A stretch of DNA of 64,000 nucleotides from an uncultured Butyricimonas sp. (GCA_944321845.1 CALUMT010000002.1:31840-95839); one strand, 5' to 3'; shown: positions 1 through 8,610, counted from the first letter of the stretch. The notes: generated by a model from the letters alone, not told the origin. Translations and numbers: made by a program.

Positions 1-1559
1 TTCCCGGGAATCACCTCCTTCAGCTCGTACACCAACCCTTCGCCACTACCGATTCTCCCGGCCTGATTCACCCCGGGAGCTTCACTCACCTTGCCCCGTT
101 GGCGTTCAAACTCCGGGAACGGGAAAGTGGGAGAGGCTCCGGTCCACATTTTCACGGCCAGCACCTGCATGGCAGGTAAAGCCCGATCATGGATATCCTT
201 CGTCGATATCCCATTTCCCGTGTGATCATTCCACACGGCGAACATTCCCCCAAGTATCGCGGAATGTCGTTCCTCGAAGACAGCTTCTCCCACGTGAGCC
301 GGAGTCCACTTGTCGTACAGGAATTCTGTGTTCAAATAATCGTAATAATACCCCGCTGCTGGTACAATATAAAGATACCGGTCCGGGATACTGATCAATT
401 TATATCCCTGGGTTATCATCTCGGAGGGATCGGCGTAACCGTTATACCAGGCATTCATAATCACGTTTTCCGACTTAACCGGGGTTTTCCCCTTGGCGTG
501 CGTCAAGGCTCCCCAGATACAAGCCTGCTTGCCGAATTTCTCCACGTAACGGATATAATAATCGGTGAAATAACGGAACTTCTCCACCACTTCCAGATCC
601 TTGTTCGAGTACTCGTCAGTCCCGATATGCACCTGTTTCCCCCTGAACACGGGAGATTCTCCGCCCAAGTATTCCGCGAACAGACTATCCAGGAATTCAT
701 ACGTCCCGGGATTAAACAAATCCAGGTGATCCATGCCGTATTCCTTACTGCCCAGGGATGGACGGTAACGAGTAAAGGCCAACGAGTGAGCGGGGACATC
801 TATCTCCGGTATGATATTGACAAATTTCTCCTCGGCCAGTTTCTGCAGATCAATAAATTCCTGTTTCGTGTAAAAACCATCCTCGGCCGTCAACCCTGGA
901 AAACTTTCACATTCCAGCCGGAATGCAGCGTATGTCTTTAGCGGGTTATTCTCGTAATACTTTGAGAAAGCATTATCATTCAAGTGTATCTGGAACGTAT
1001 TCATCTTGTAATATGACATGATTCTCACGTAATCCCGTAAGAATTCCAGGGGGATATACTTACGCCCGCAATCCAGCATAAACCCGCGCACGGCATAGTC
1101 CGGCCAATCGAAAATCTTCCCGCGGGGCAGACGATTTTCCTTGTCCTGTTCCAGTAACTGTAGCAAAGTACGGGTTGCCCAGTATACCCCGACAGCTTTC
1201 GGGGCAATAACCCGGACCTTCTCGCCGATAGTCACCCCGTATTCCTCTTCCGAATGCTTTATCGCTCTTTTTCCTAAACATAATTCAATATCACCCGGGC
1301 GAGCCTTCCCCGTCGTCACGGTCAATTCCCATCCCAACAGAAGGCGGATATCCTCTGCAAGAATTCGGGCAATATCTCGCAACTCCTCATGACGCTCAGT
1401 ATAAATAATGCGAGAATCCTTGTTTATTTTGACATACCCTTCATCACCCTGCCATTCTTTCAGTTCCGGGATGACGAACGGCTTAGAATGTTGAGCCTGT
1501 AACGGTAAAATACAGCCGTATAAGGCCAAAAGGAGAATAAACTTAATTTTATTTTTCAT
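1..1559 (-). CDS. Beta-N-acetylhexosaminidase, GH20 family (3' end outside window)
   Basis: This is a secreted glycoside hydrolase expected to release terminal N-acetylhexosamine from host or dietary glycans. The reading frame is open from an ATG at 1559 to the left edge, so about 519 residues are seen and the C-terminus is missing. Residues 1-22 form a signal peptide ending in LQAQ. A GH20b-like N-terminal domain (about 25-150) is followed by the catalytic barrel. The hallmark Asp-Glu pair is D315-E316 in HIGTDEY; the Asp positions the substrate acetamido group and the Glu is the general acid. The last residues seen look like the start of an extra C-terminal domain, common in Bacteroidales enzymes. 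Family assignment is firm; the exact glycan is unknown. Confidence 0.9.
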   Translation of the reverse strand, partial: MKNKIKFILLLALYGCILPLQAQHSKPFVIPELKEWQGDEGYVKINKDSRIIYTERHEELRDIARILAEDIRLLLGWELTVTTGKARPGDIELCLGKRAIKHSEEEYGVTIGEKVRVIAPKAVGVYWATRTLLQLLEQDKENRLPRGKIFDWPDYAVRGFMLDCGRKYIPLEFLRDYVRIMSYYKMNTFQIHLNDNAFSKYYENNPLKTYAAFRLECESFPGLTAEDGFYTKQEFIDLQKLAEEKFVNIIPEIDVPAHSLAFTRYRPSLGSKEYGMDHLDLFNPGTYEFLDSLFAEYLGGESPVFRGKQVHIGTDEYSNKDLEVVEKFRYFTDYYIRYVEKFGKQACIWGALTHAKGKTPVKSENVIMNAWYNGYADPSEMITQGYKLISIPDRYLYIVPAAGYYYDYLNTEFLYDKWTPAHVGEAVFEERHSAILGGMFAVWNDHTGNGISTKDIHDRALPAMQVLAVKMWTGASPTFPFPEFERQRGKVSEAPGVNQAGRIGSGEGLVYELKEVIPG

Positions 1560-1750
1560 AAGCCTTTATAATTATATGTTTATCATTTCTTATCTACATT
1601 CGGATCTCCTTTTCCCACTTGTTAATCACCTTCTGGTTATTTCCTGATATGAACAGCATAAAGTAACTGGCCACAACCTATTAGTAAGTGATTTATTTGC
1701 TTTTTCAACACCTTTACCAAGGGGAAGGACCTAGGTAAAGGAAATATAAT

Positions 1751-2779
1751 TTATTTCCAGATACGGCGTCTGTTCAATTCTCGATGATACTCGGCAGCAT
1801 AGGCATTATGTTGCCGTAAGGTGCGTGAAAAGTTATGATAGCCGGAAAAATCGCTTTTAGCACAAAAATAAAGGTAGTCATGATGCTGGTAATTAAGTAC
1901 GCCATCAATGACTTGAATGGAGGTTATGCGAATTGGACCGGGAGGAAGCCCAGCATATTTGTATGTATTATACGGCGATTCAACCTCAAGATGCTTGTCA
2001 AGGATACGGTTTATCGTGAAATCGCCAAGGGCAAACTTTAGGGTAGGGCAGGCGTCAAGCTTTATTCCCCGGTGCAGTCTATTGATATACACCCCTGCAA
2101 TAATAGGATATTCCTCGGCTTTGATGGTCTCTTCCTCGATAATGGAAGCTAAGGTGATGACTTCCACCGGGGTGAGTTGTGCCTGGCGGGCTTTTTCCTG
2201 ACGGGCAGGAGTCCAGAATCGGTCGTATTCGCGTTTCATGCGCAGGAGGAATTCTTTGGGCGTCGTGTTCCAGTACATCTCGTACGTGTTGGGACGAAAA
2301 AGGGCTATAATGGTAGTGCTGTCGAAACCGAGACGGGCTTGCATATTGGGATCCTTGACCGTGGCGAGGAATTCGTCTCGGGTGAAATTAAAATGGTCCG
2401 CGGCAATATCGGCCAATTCTTCCACGGTGCGAATATTATTAAAAGTAAACGCTATGGGTTGTTGTAATCCGGCCCGGAACATATTAATAAGTTGATTGTT
2501 ATTCATGCCCTCGCGGATCTCGTATCTACCGGAACGGATCGTGTCCGGATTGTAGCGTTTGAGGAGAGCCACCACACGCAGGGAGTTTGTATTTTGAACA
2601 AGATTCCTTGTTCGCAAGGAATCATACCATTGTTTCATGGTACAACCGGGATGAATATACACGATGCCCGAGGTCGTATTGGGAGCCAGAATATAACGAT
2701 AAACCAAGGTTCCCACGATGATGAGAAGGAGGAATATGGCTATACCGATAAACTTGAGGTGTCGTCTGGAGAAAGTCAT
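1751..2779 (-). CDS. mltG: Endolytic murein transglycosylase MltG
   Basis: This inner-membrane lytic transglycosylase cuts nascent peptidoglycan strands and is thought to terminate glycan elongation. The 342 residues begin with a basic N-terminus and one membrane helix (about 11-30), then a LysM-like region and the YceG catalytic domain. The catalytic Glu is E215 in ASIIEEET, and the downstream VYINRL segment is also typical. Length matches the family (about 340). It lies 9 bp downstream of the nucleoid-associated protein gene and is probably cotranscribed with it. A weak inverted repeat (CCTTTACC/GGTAAAGG, 1711-1741) lies downstream but has no clear T-run. Confidence 0.93.
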   Translation of the reverse strand: MTFSRRHLKFIGIAIFLLLIIVGTLVYRYILAPNTTSGIVYIHPGCTMKQWYDSLRTRNLVQNTNSLRVVALLKRYNPDTIRSGRYEIREGMNNNQLINMFRAGLQQPIAFTFNNIRTVEELADIAADHFNFTRDEFLATVKDPNMQARLGFDSTTIIALFRPNTYEMYWNTTPKEFLLRMKREYDRFWTPARQEKARQAQLTPVEVITLASIIEEETIKAEEYPIIAGVYINRLHRGIKLDACPTLKFALGDFTINRILDKHLEVESPYNTYKYAGLPPGPIRITSIQVIDGVLNYQHHDYLYFCAKSDFSGYHNFSRTLRQHNAYAAEYHRELNRRRIWK

Positions 2780-2788
2780 GGCCGATGA

Positions 2789-3835
2789 TTAGTTTTCTTC
2801 ACGGAAGTATAGTTTATAGAAATTCATGTCACGTTCGGGATCATAACCTTTTTCAATGTATTTCTTTTGCCCGTGAATGTAGATATGGAAGTTTTTATCC
2901 AGCTTAAGGACATGACGGAAATACTTTTTACCGTCTTTGACGGCTCCATTGGAAATTCCGAACTGGTCCTGTAGGGCTATATCGTTCTTTTCCTCGTAAT
3001 AATTTTTGAATTCGTCGAAAGCGTTGATAATTCCTGGATCGCCCACAACTTCTTCTTTGAAAAGGGCCTCGTTGAACGTTTCTGCATTCTTGAAATAATC
3101 AATGGAACGGTTAAGCAAATCGATTTGATCAGCTCGAGGGATATCATTTTCCTGATTATAAACATCTTTCACGAAATCCTTGCAGAGTTTGAGGTAGTTG
3201 GAAGTCTGGAAATAATCATCCTCTCGCTGGATCAGGTTGAGGAAATCCGTGGTCCAGTAAAGAGCCTCGGTGGAGTTGGTCTTATCAAGTATACACACTT
3301 TATAACCGTTCTCCCCATCCGTGTTGAAAACGAGGCAGGCTTTATCCATTTTCTTTATGTTAATGCCGGATTCCCGTTCAAGCTGGTAGGAGTTGTCATT
3401 AAGTATGATCTTCAGAAAGGTGTCTTTATTCTCCGATTTAAAGATTCCAATGGCATCACAAGGTCCTTCATCAAGCAGGCAGTCATGGAAATGCACAACG
3501 TACATTTCGCCGGGTTTGATGTTGGGATGATTCGATTGCTCGAAAAGATGGCGGGCAATAGCTATCGATGATTCCAAAAAGGAATCGGACTCCTCGAACA
3601 CGTGTCGCACGGCCTCGTTGACAAGATTATTGCATAATTCTCCCTCCACGGGTGCAAAACGGAAATAGGCGTCTTTCTTAAATGGCGAAAGGAAGTAGTT
3701 TTTCAGTAAAGCATGGATGTCAGGATCCTCTACCGTGAAGGGGGATTCGGAAAGACGGAGTTGTCCGTCCTCGTATTTATTGCCGATGTCATGGATGACA
3801 ATACGGGCTATTTGCGTGTTTTCAAAATTCATCAT
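2789..3835 (-). CDS. Nucleoid-associated protein, NdpA/YejK family
   Basis: A cytoplasmic protein of 348 residues matching the 37-kDa nucleoid-associated family (NdpA, E. coli YejK) by overall layout: an N-terminal IARIVIHDIGNK segment, the mid-protein VVHFHDCLLDE strand, and a C-terminal region ending in a basic Tyr-rich tail. Members bind the nucleoid; a precise biochemical role is not established. The start is an ATG-ATG pair and the first is used here. It sits 6 bp downstream of the DUF3078 gene and 9 bp upstream of mltG, so the SDR, DUF3078, NdpA and mltG genes probably form one minus-strand operon. Confidence 0.8.
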   Translation of the reverse strand: MMNFENTQIARIVIHDIGNKYEDGQLRLSESPFTVEDPDIHALLKNYFLSPFKKDAYFRFAPVEGELCNNLVNEAVRHVFEESDSFLESSIAIARHLFEQSNHPNIKPGEMYVVHFHDCLLDEGPCDAIGIFKSENKDTFLKIILNDNSYQLERESGINIKKMDKACLVFNTDGENGYKVCILDKTNSTEALYWTTDFLNLIQREDDYFQTSNYLKLCKDFVKDVYNQENDIPRADQIDLLNRSIDYFKNAETFNEALFKEEVVGDPGIINAFDEFKNYYEEKNDIALQDQFGISNGAVKDGKKYFRHVLKLDKNFHIYIHGQKKYIEKGYDPERDMNFYKLYFREEN

Positions 3836-3841
3836 AACCTG

Positions 3842-5431
3842 CTAAAATCTAAAGTTTACACCTATACCTAGTGTTTCCTTAAACTGTATCTTTTTCGAGT
3901 AATGCCGGTCATAAACGGCATTCATGTAGATGGAAGTCTGCATGAAATAATTTACCTGGAAATTGAGTGTCACCTGCCAATCCAAGGTGATGTATTCCGG
4001 TTTATCATAGTAACTGGAGAATAGGATAACCCGGTTGTCCACCTTAAGGAAATTCCAAAGATCATGCGTGTTCTTCAATTCTATTTTGGCACCGGCGGTG
4101 CTCTTGGTCTTTTTCCCGACCTCGATACCATAGCGGGTAGGATCAACAAGAGCAGTATCCTGCACGTGAATCCATTGACCGGCAATGGGAGAGAGGTATA
4201 GAGAGATATTGGATTTGGGTTTGAAGTCAAGACCGAGAGATAGCGTCACGTTCACCGGGGAAAGAAATGCCCCGATGACTTCGTTACGCTCTGGACTGTC
4301 GTAACTTCTGAAAAATAAGGTATTCATGTCCAATTGCATGGCATAATTCCAATGCCGGAACGCTTTCAAGCCTGCTTTTGATTGCAATTCGAATTTATCC
4401 TCGTTTTTACTGAGGGCTTCATCTCCGTTTTTCAGCATTCCCAAACGGTAACGGAAGGTGTTTTCCCAAGAAAAGGAATTTCGAATGTAATTCAAGAAGA
4501 ACTTCAGGTCAGAAAGTATTGAAAGCGAACTTTCACCACCGGCAGACCAAGTGTCGCTGATATAACCTTGACCGAAAGAAAAAGCCACGTCCGTATAGTA
4601 AAACCAGTAATTGCGACGTAGTTTTCCCAATGTCATCGGCGCTAAACAATCGTATAAGGAATCTGGACGGGGAATAAATTCTTCAGGCCAATATTCTTGA
4701 GTCTCGACATATTTTCTGATTTGAAATACATTCTCGTCCAGAAAAATACGTATTTTATAATCATTCGGATAAACCTGCATCCAGGAACCTATCGTGTCTC
4801 CTAGAAAATTTTCTGCCATGAAATGAAAGAATTTAGATTTCCCATCATTTAACCATACTTTTCTCGTTTTATTTTTGGCAGTTTGCAAAGTAAGCAGTAC
4901 GGCATCCGTACTTTTTTTCCTTAACCATTGGTAATCTTCGTCATGCTCAACAAAGTACACGAGACGAGCCAATTCCTTGTTCGCGTCGAAATACAGGGAA
5001 TCGAGCCCCGGGAATTGACTGTACAAATAGATACTGTCTTGGCGTATCTTTTCTTTTAATTTACTGATAGCTTCTTCCTTTAGGGGCATTGTTTCGAAGT
5101 ACTCTTTCATATAGTCAATACTCCGTCTCACGTATCTATTCTCCGCGTAACCGATCAGTACTCGAATATAACGGTCAAGTTCGTGGTACTTGTATGGATT
5201 TTTTTTTAAAAATTCGATGGCATACCGTATGGCCGGGTTTTCTATATGTAAGTTTCTCAGCCGTTTGTTCTCAAACACAGGTTCCGTGTCTACATGATCC
5301 AAAGAGTCCTCGAGTTCATGTTTCAATTCCACGACAATTGGGGGAAAGGAAGACATAACCGAATTCTTCACTTGGGCTTGAAGAACGACAGATAAGAACA
5401 AAATAGGAATAATTATAAAGTATTTTCCCAT
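3842..5431 (-). CDS. DUF3078 outer-membrane beta-barrel protein
   Basis: An exported protein of about 529 residues. The start is set at the ATG at 5431 (MGKYFIIIPILF), because it opens directly onto a signal peptide ending in LQAQ; the frame extends upstream to 5548 but that part overlaps the SDR gene and has no signal. The C-terminal half, with alternating aromatic strands (WSAGGESSLS, FRYRLGML) and a terminal VNFRF, is typical of Bacteroidota DUF3078 beta-barrels that end in Phe for Bam-dependent insertion. The helical N-terminal half is Tyr/Asp/Glu rich. Function is unknown; a role as outer-membrane porin or transporter is only an inference. It follows the SDR gene by 10 bp. Confidence 0.75.
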   Translation of the reverse strand: MGKYFIIIPILFLSVVLQAQVKNSVMSSFPPIVVELKHELEDSLDHVDTEPVFENKRLRNLHIENPAIRYAIEFLKKNPYKYHELDRYIRVLIGYAENRYVRRSIDYMKEYFETMPLKEEAISKLKEKIRQDSIYLYSQFPGLDSLYFDANKELARLVYFVEHDEDYQWLRKKSTDAVLLTLQTAKNKTRKVWLNDGKSKFFHFMAENFLGDTIGSWMQVYPNDYKIRIFLDENVFQIRKYVETQEYWPEEFIPRPDSLYDCLAPMTLGKLRRNYWFYYTDVAFSFGQGYISDTWSAGGESSLSILSDLKFFLNYIRNSFSWENTFRYRLGMLKNGDEALSKNEDKFELQSKAGLKAFRHWNYAMQLDMNTLFFRSYDSPERNEVIGAFLSPVNVTLSLGLDFKPKSNISLYLSPIAGQWIHVQDTALVDPTRYGIEVGKKTKSTAGAKIELKNTHDLWNFLKVDNRVILFSSYYDKPEYITLDWQVTLNFQVNYFMQTSIYMNAVYDRHYSKKIQFKETLGIGVNFRF

Positions 5432-5441
5432 GTAAGATATA

Positions 5442-6251
5442 TTATTTGAAAGGTGAATCTGGTTCTTTTGCCATGTGATTATATGCCAATTTATCAAGTA
5501 AACTTGGCCACCATTTACTGAGGAATACTGATATTTTACCTTCCACAAGTGTCATCACGATTTCCCGTTTACGCTTTTCGATACCGTTCACGATAATTTC
5601 AGCACATCTTTCAGCTGTCATCATTTTATTCTCAGCACGAGGACTTTCTCCTTGCTGAGAACCGGTAGCTGTCAGAGCTGTTTTCCGTATATTGGAAGCG
5701 GTAAATCCTGGAGCTGCAACCAATACATGGAGTCCACGTTTGAGGTTTTCAACTCGCAAGGTATTTAGGAATCCACGCACCGCAAATTTACTGGCAGAAT
5801 AGCCGGTTCGCCCAGGAAGACCTAAAAAACCCGCTACAGAAATAATACCAACCAAACTTCCTTTAGATGCCAATAAATAAGGTATAGCGAATCGGGTACA
5901 ATTTACTGTTCCCCAGAAATTAACGTCCATAACCCGATGAATGACATCCAAATCTAATTCATCAAACATGGCACGCATAGATATACCGGCATTATTTACC
6001 AAAATATCGAGTTTCCCAAAATGTTCAATAGTTTTTTCTACTAGTATTTTACAATCCGATTCCTTGGTTACATCTGTTTGAACCGGCAAGGATTCCACGT
6101 TTTTATCCTTTAATTCTTGCTCGATTTTTTCCAATTCCTCTAAATTTCGAGCGGCCATGACTATTTTTGCGCCGCGTTTCGCAAACTCATACACTAATGC
6201 TTTCCCTATACCGGATGAAGCACCGGTTACGATCACAACTTTCCCTTGCAT
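5442..6251 (-). CDS. Short-chain dehydrogenase/reductase (classical SDR)
   Basis: An NAD(P)(H)-dependent oxidoreductase of 269 residues with a complete classical SDR signature: the glycine-rich TGASSGIG at 9-16, NNAG near 86-89, catalytic S138, and Y151-x3-K155 in YSASK. An Arg after the second strand (AARN) suggests NADP(H) preference. The substrate cannot be read from sequence; this subgroup resembles DHRS7-like reductases. It is the last host gene before the left dif-like site, with its start about 80 bp from it, and the first gene of the minus-strand run to mltG. Confidence 0.85.
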   Translation of the reverse strand: MQGKVVIVTGASSGIGKALVYEFAKRGAKIVMAARNLEELEKIEQELKDKNVESLPVQTDVTKESDCKILVEKTIEHFGKLDILVNNAGISMRAMFDELDLDVIHRVMDVNFWGTVNCTRFAIPYLLASKGSLVGIISVAGFLGLPGRTGYSASKFAVRGFLNTLRVENLKRGLHVLVAAPGFTASNIRKTALTATGSQQGESPRAENKMMTAERCAEIIVNGIEKRKREIVMTLVEGKISVFLSKWWPSLLDKLAYNHMAKEPDSPFK

Positions 6252-6330
6252 ATACTCAATTTTGTTTTAGAACAAAGATAGTGAACTTCGTTATTAATCT
6301 TGTTTTCATTGCTGTTTTTTTCTATATTTA

Positions 6331-6360
6331 TGTTTGTCCTATAATACTACATTATGTAAA
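6331..6360. repeat. Left dif-like attachment site (7-nt central region)
   Basis: The site reads TTTGTCCTATAA, a central TACTACA, then TTATGTAA. The same arms recur at 9006-9034, where the centre is only 6 nt. Outer and inner arms are shared to the base (15 bp and 9 bp identical). The arrangement (ATAA, short centre, TTATG) is that of XerC/XerD sites such as E. coli dif, whose right arm begins TTATGTTAA. A 7-nt centre next to a 6-nt one is known from Xer-integrated phages such as VGJphi. That it marks one junction of the inserted element is an inference. Confidence 0.75.
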
Positions 6361-6441
6361 ATTCGCCGGGGGGCGAATGGCTTTTTTTATCGTGCGGGGG
6401 AGCGTGTCGGGGTTATTGCGCGGGGAACGCCCGTCCGGCAA

Positions 6442-6461
6442 GGGGGGCACGCATGCCCCCC
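6442..6461. repeat. Perfect hairpin, G6CA/TGC6 stem
   Basis: GGGGGGCA, a CGCA loop, then TGCCCCCC: an 8-bp all-perfect stem in the element's non-coding region. Neither strand has a T-run after it, so it is a poor terminator. It is a candidate single-strand origin or Rep recognition structure. Confidence 0.6.
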
Positions 6462-6692
6462 GACGAGGACAGAGGGGGGCGGGCTGGTCGGGTGCCGGGG
6501 CGTGTCCGAGCGTGAGGGGTGAGAGGCTTGAAACGAAGTTTGAAGCCGGGCGGGTGGGGTGTGTCGGGGTGTCGGTGGATGGGTCGGGGCGTGGTGTGCC
6601 GGATGCGGGTGGGGATGGCGGTCCCCGGTACGGGGGTCGCCGTGGGTCGGGTGTGGGTTGCGTGTTGGCCGTGTGGTGGGATAAGCGGTTCA

Positions 6693-6720
6693 CGGCCCCC
6701 AAGTGTTAACCTGGGGGCCG
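6693..6720. repeat. Hairpin downstream of the element's gene run
   Basis: CGGCCCCCA and TGGGGGCCG form a 9-bp perfect stem around a 10-nt AT-rich loop containing GTTAAC. It lies about 30 bp beyond the stop of the 60-aa gene on the minus strand, where a transcript end would be expected, but has no T-run. It could be a factor-dependent terminator or an origin hairpin with the loop as the Rep nick site. Confidence 0.55.
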
Positions 6721-6752
6721 AGATCCGCGGCGGGTTGGCCGTGTGCGGGGGG

Positions 6753-6935
6753 TCACGTGAAGAGTGTCGGTTCGTTGGATTTTCCCTGCTTTTGTTGCCA
6801 TTCCCGGAGGATTTTGTCTACCTCTGTTTCGAGGCGTTTCCTCAATTGTTCATCGAGATACGAGGGTTTTGCCCGGAATCTTTTCTGAACGTCCCGCATT
6901 TTTGCCACGAGAGCGATAAAATATTGGTTGTTCAT
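6753..6935 (-). CDS. Small hypothetical protein of the dif-bounded element (60 aa)
   Basis: A 60-residue basic, helical protein: N-terminal hydrophobic residues up to about 12, then a charged amphipathic region rich in Arg, Lys and Glu, including a predicted helix around KRLETEVDKILREW. No family is recognised. It starts 11 bp after the SSB stop and is the last gene of the element's minus-strand run. Its position beside SSB and Rep suggests a role in replication or copy control, but nothing in its sequence proves that. Confidence 0.55.
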   Translation of the reverse strand: MNNQYFIALVAKMRDVQKRFRAKPSYLDEQLRKRLETEVDKILREWQQKQGKSNEPTLFT

Positions 6936-6946
6936 GGCTCCGGGGG

Positions 6947-7324
6947 TTAATATGGTGATTGGTTAGCGTGTGTCGCCGGGATTTCCTCGGGTGGTGGCGG
7001 GGCTTGGGTGTCCCGGTTGCTGGAGAGTAGTTCGATTTCCTGAACCGTCACGTCAATGTTTACGGCGGGTTGTCCCTTGTAGTCGTAAGTGGAGGTTTTG
7101 AAGGTCCCCCGGATGAATACTTTGGTGCCTTTGCGGAGGTAAGGGAGTATTCCCCCGGTGCCTCTGCGAATGCAGGATAACCAAATGACCCGGTCGACGG
7201 AGGTCCCGTCCGCTTTCTTGTAACGTTCAGTCACGGCCACGGAAAAGGTGATATACTGTTGGCCGTTGATGTTTTTCTCGATGGCGTCCCCGCCAAGGTT
7301 TCCGATTGCGTCTAATCTAATCAT
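6947..7324 (-). CDS. ssb: Single-stranded DNA-binding protein (element-borne)
   Basis: A 125-residue OB-fold SSB. Diagnostic segments are MIRLDAIGNLGGDA at the N-terminus, FSVAVTERYKK, the VIWLSC strand and YLRKGTKVFIRG. It should coat single-stranded DNA made during rolling-circle replication. The C-terminus is PPPPEEIPATHANQSPY and lacks the acidic DDDIPF-type tip by which chromosomal SSBs recruit host repair proteins, a feature of many phage and plasmid SSBs. Its ATG overlaps the stop of the 58-aa gene (ATGA), showing translational coupling. A chromosomal SSB would not normally sit in such a context. Confidence 0.88.
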   Translation of the reverse strand: MIRLDAIGNLGGDAIEKNINGQQYITFSVAVTERYKKADGTSVDRVIWLSCIRRGTGGILPYLRKGTKVFIRGTFKTSTYDYKGQPAVNIDVTVQEIELLSSNRDTQAPPPPEEIPATHANQSPY

Positions 7325-7497
7325 GGTTTTATAATTTTAAAGATTTTGGAAATAAAGTATTTACACGCTTTGTCTGTCCTTGATTGCAGGTCGAGGATTT
7401 TATTTCCCCGCTTGCAGTGGATGGTGTATAAGTCCGGATATTTGCGCAAATAGTATTGAAAAAAGGCGCAGTTTATGCACTTTAAATCTTTGCTCAT
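7321..7497 (-). CDS. Four-cysteine small protein (58 aa), putative zinc-binding
   Basis: An ATG at 7497 opens a 58-residue frame whose TGA overlaps the ssb ATG (ATGA). It sits 7 bp after the Rep stop, so it fills exactly the gap between rep and ssb. Residues C7-x2-C10, C28 and C45 could make a zinc-finger-like site; the rest is basic and aromatic, ending in Lys/Ile. The tight packing on both sides is the best evidence that it is real. Function is unknown; a DNA-binding or copy-control role would fit. Confidence 0.6.
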   Translation of the reverse strand: MSKDLKCINCAFFQYYLRKYPDLYTIHCKRGNKILDLQSRTDKACKYFISKIFKIIKP

Positions 7498-7504
7498 GGT
7501 GTTG

Positions 7505-8557
7505 TTAGGTGAATGTTAGTGATTTTTCGTTGTATTTGGCCATTTCATCGAAGACGTGCCGCATGATGTTGTCGCACTTCAATTTAATCAGTTGCCGGAA
7601 GCTAATCCGAATCCACGTGAAGTAATCTTTTGAAAAAACTTTGTCCTTTGCCCATTGGTAGATGGTCTCGATTTCCTCCGATATGGCGGTAGTGATGGGT
7701 GTCGATACCGTCTTTAGCTGGGATAAGGATTGAGAGAGGCCCCAAAGTTTCCCGGCCACCTTGAGGGCTTCCGGGATGTCCTCGATCCGCTCGTAATCAT
7801 CTTTCACGGATTTCGCCATGTATTTACAGAGATAGGCGGCGAGGTTGTGTACCTTGACAATGCTATGAATGTCCACGGTGTTAGGGTTGGTCCATCGTGT
7901 AGCCCGTCCGTAGTTGTATCGGCGCATTAACTGTTGGTAACTGCCCTGGCCTATGAACATGTTGTAGTAGTCGGCGAAATCGTGGATGGATTCTGTCATT
8001 TTCTGCTGGTACCGGGAGACGTAGCCGAGTTTCTCGATGATTCGGTTCCAGCGTTTCCGTAGGTCCATGTGAGGGATGAATCGGTTCACAACGAGGTGAA
8101 AGTGAATGTTTCCGTTCGATTGCTTTTCCGCCCGCCACACGTAATGGGTGACGTTGTAAGCGGCCCGCATTTCGTCAAGGAATTGGTAGAGTAGTTTCGA
8201 TTTGATTTCCTTGTCGGTGTGTTGCTGGGAGGCAGAGAGCGTGAGCGTTACAAAGCAAAGGCGGAATTTTACCCAGCGTTTTTCGTCCCGGTGGTAGATT
8301 TTCTTTGAAGGTGACAGATAGAGCATCCATTTTAGAGCGTTCTCGATTCGCTTTTTCGCTTTCTCGCTCATGATGCCGTTGTTGTGATTCGAGGCCGGAC
8401 GGATCCGGCCAGCCTGCTGGGAGGCCGGGAGGAACTCGCCGCATTCGTCAAATTGCATCCGGCTGCGGCGTGGGCCGTGCCATTCGTGGTACATGCAAAC
8501 GCCGGAGGGCGTTACGGAGAGCATCGGTATTTTTACGGGAGATAGTTCGTTGATCAT
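7505..8557 (-). CDS. Rolling-circle replication initiator (HUH endonuclease Rep)
   Basis: The protein should nick a double-strand origin and stay joined to the 5' end through tyrosine, starting rolling-circle replication. The ATG at 8557 (MINELSPV) is taken as start, giving 350 residues; the frame also opens from a TTG at 8602. Motifs follow the HUH order: FVTLTL (about 102-107), the metal-binding HFH in NIHFHLVVNRF (about 152-154), and a YLCKYMAK catalytic-Tyr motif (about 242-249). No helicase domain is attached, so host helicase is needed. The N-terminal 80 residues are family-specific. It resembles Reps of ssDNA phages and small Bacteroidota plasmids; which of these is uncertain. Confidence 0.82.
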   Translation of the reverse strand: MINELSPVKIPMLSVTPSGVCMYHEWHGPRRSRMQFDECGEFLPASQQAGRIRPASNHNNGIMSEKAKKRIENALKWMLYLSPSKKIYHRDEKRWVKFRLCFVTLTLSASQQHTDKEIKSKLLYQFLDEMRAAYNVTHYVWRAEKQSNGNIHFHLVVNRFIPHMDLRKRWNRIIEKLGYVSRYQQKMTESIHDFADYYNMFIGQGSYQQLMRRYNYGRATRWTNPNTVDIHSIVKVHNLAAYLCKYMAKSVKDDYERIEDIPEALKVAGKLWGLSQSLSQLKTVSTPITTAISEEIETIYQWAKDKVFSKDYFTWIRISFRQLIKLKCDNIMRHVFDEMAKYNEKSLTFT

Positions 8558-8610
8558 GGCTCGTTCGCTTTTTATGAGTTGTGGGAACAACAGATAAACC
8601 AAGTTTATCG

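Larger units (their letters stand above)
6361..6752. other. G-rich non-coding segment of the element, candidate replication origin
   Basis: About 390 bases of strongly strand-asymmetric, G-rich DNA lie between the left dif-like site and the last small gene. Open frames here are proline-rich or glycine-rich, start at TTG or overlap hairpins, and do not look like proteins. Two perfect hairpins lie inside (6442-6461 and 6693-6720). In small rolling-circle replicons such a long intergenic region normally holds the double-strand and single-strand origins; that role is inferred. Confidence 0.5.

Noticed and set aside
189-941. 250-codon plus-strand frame at the left edge
   Set aside because: Lies antisense to the GH20 gene, whose frame carries the catalytic DE pair and a signal peptide.
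1711-1741. Intrinsic terminator of mltG
   Set aside because: An 8-bp stem exists but no T-run follows on the minus strand.
6352-6702. 116-codon proline-rich minus-strand frame in the element
   Set aside because: Starts at TTG, is low complexity, overlaps both hairpins and lies in G-rich non-coding DNA.
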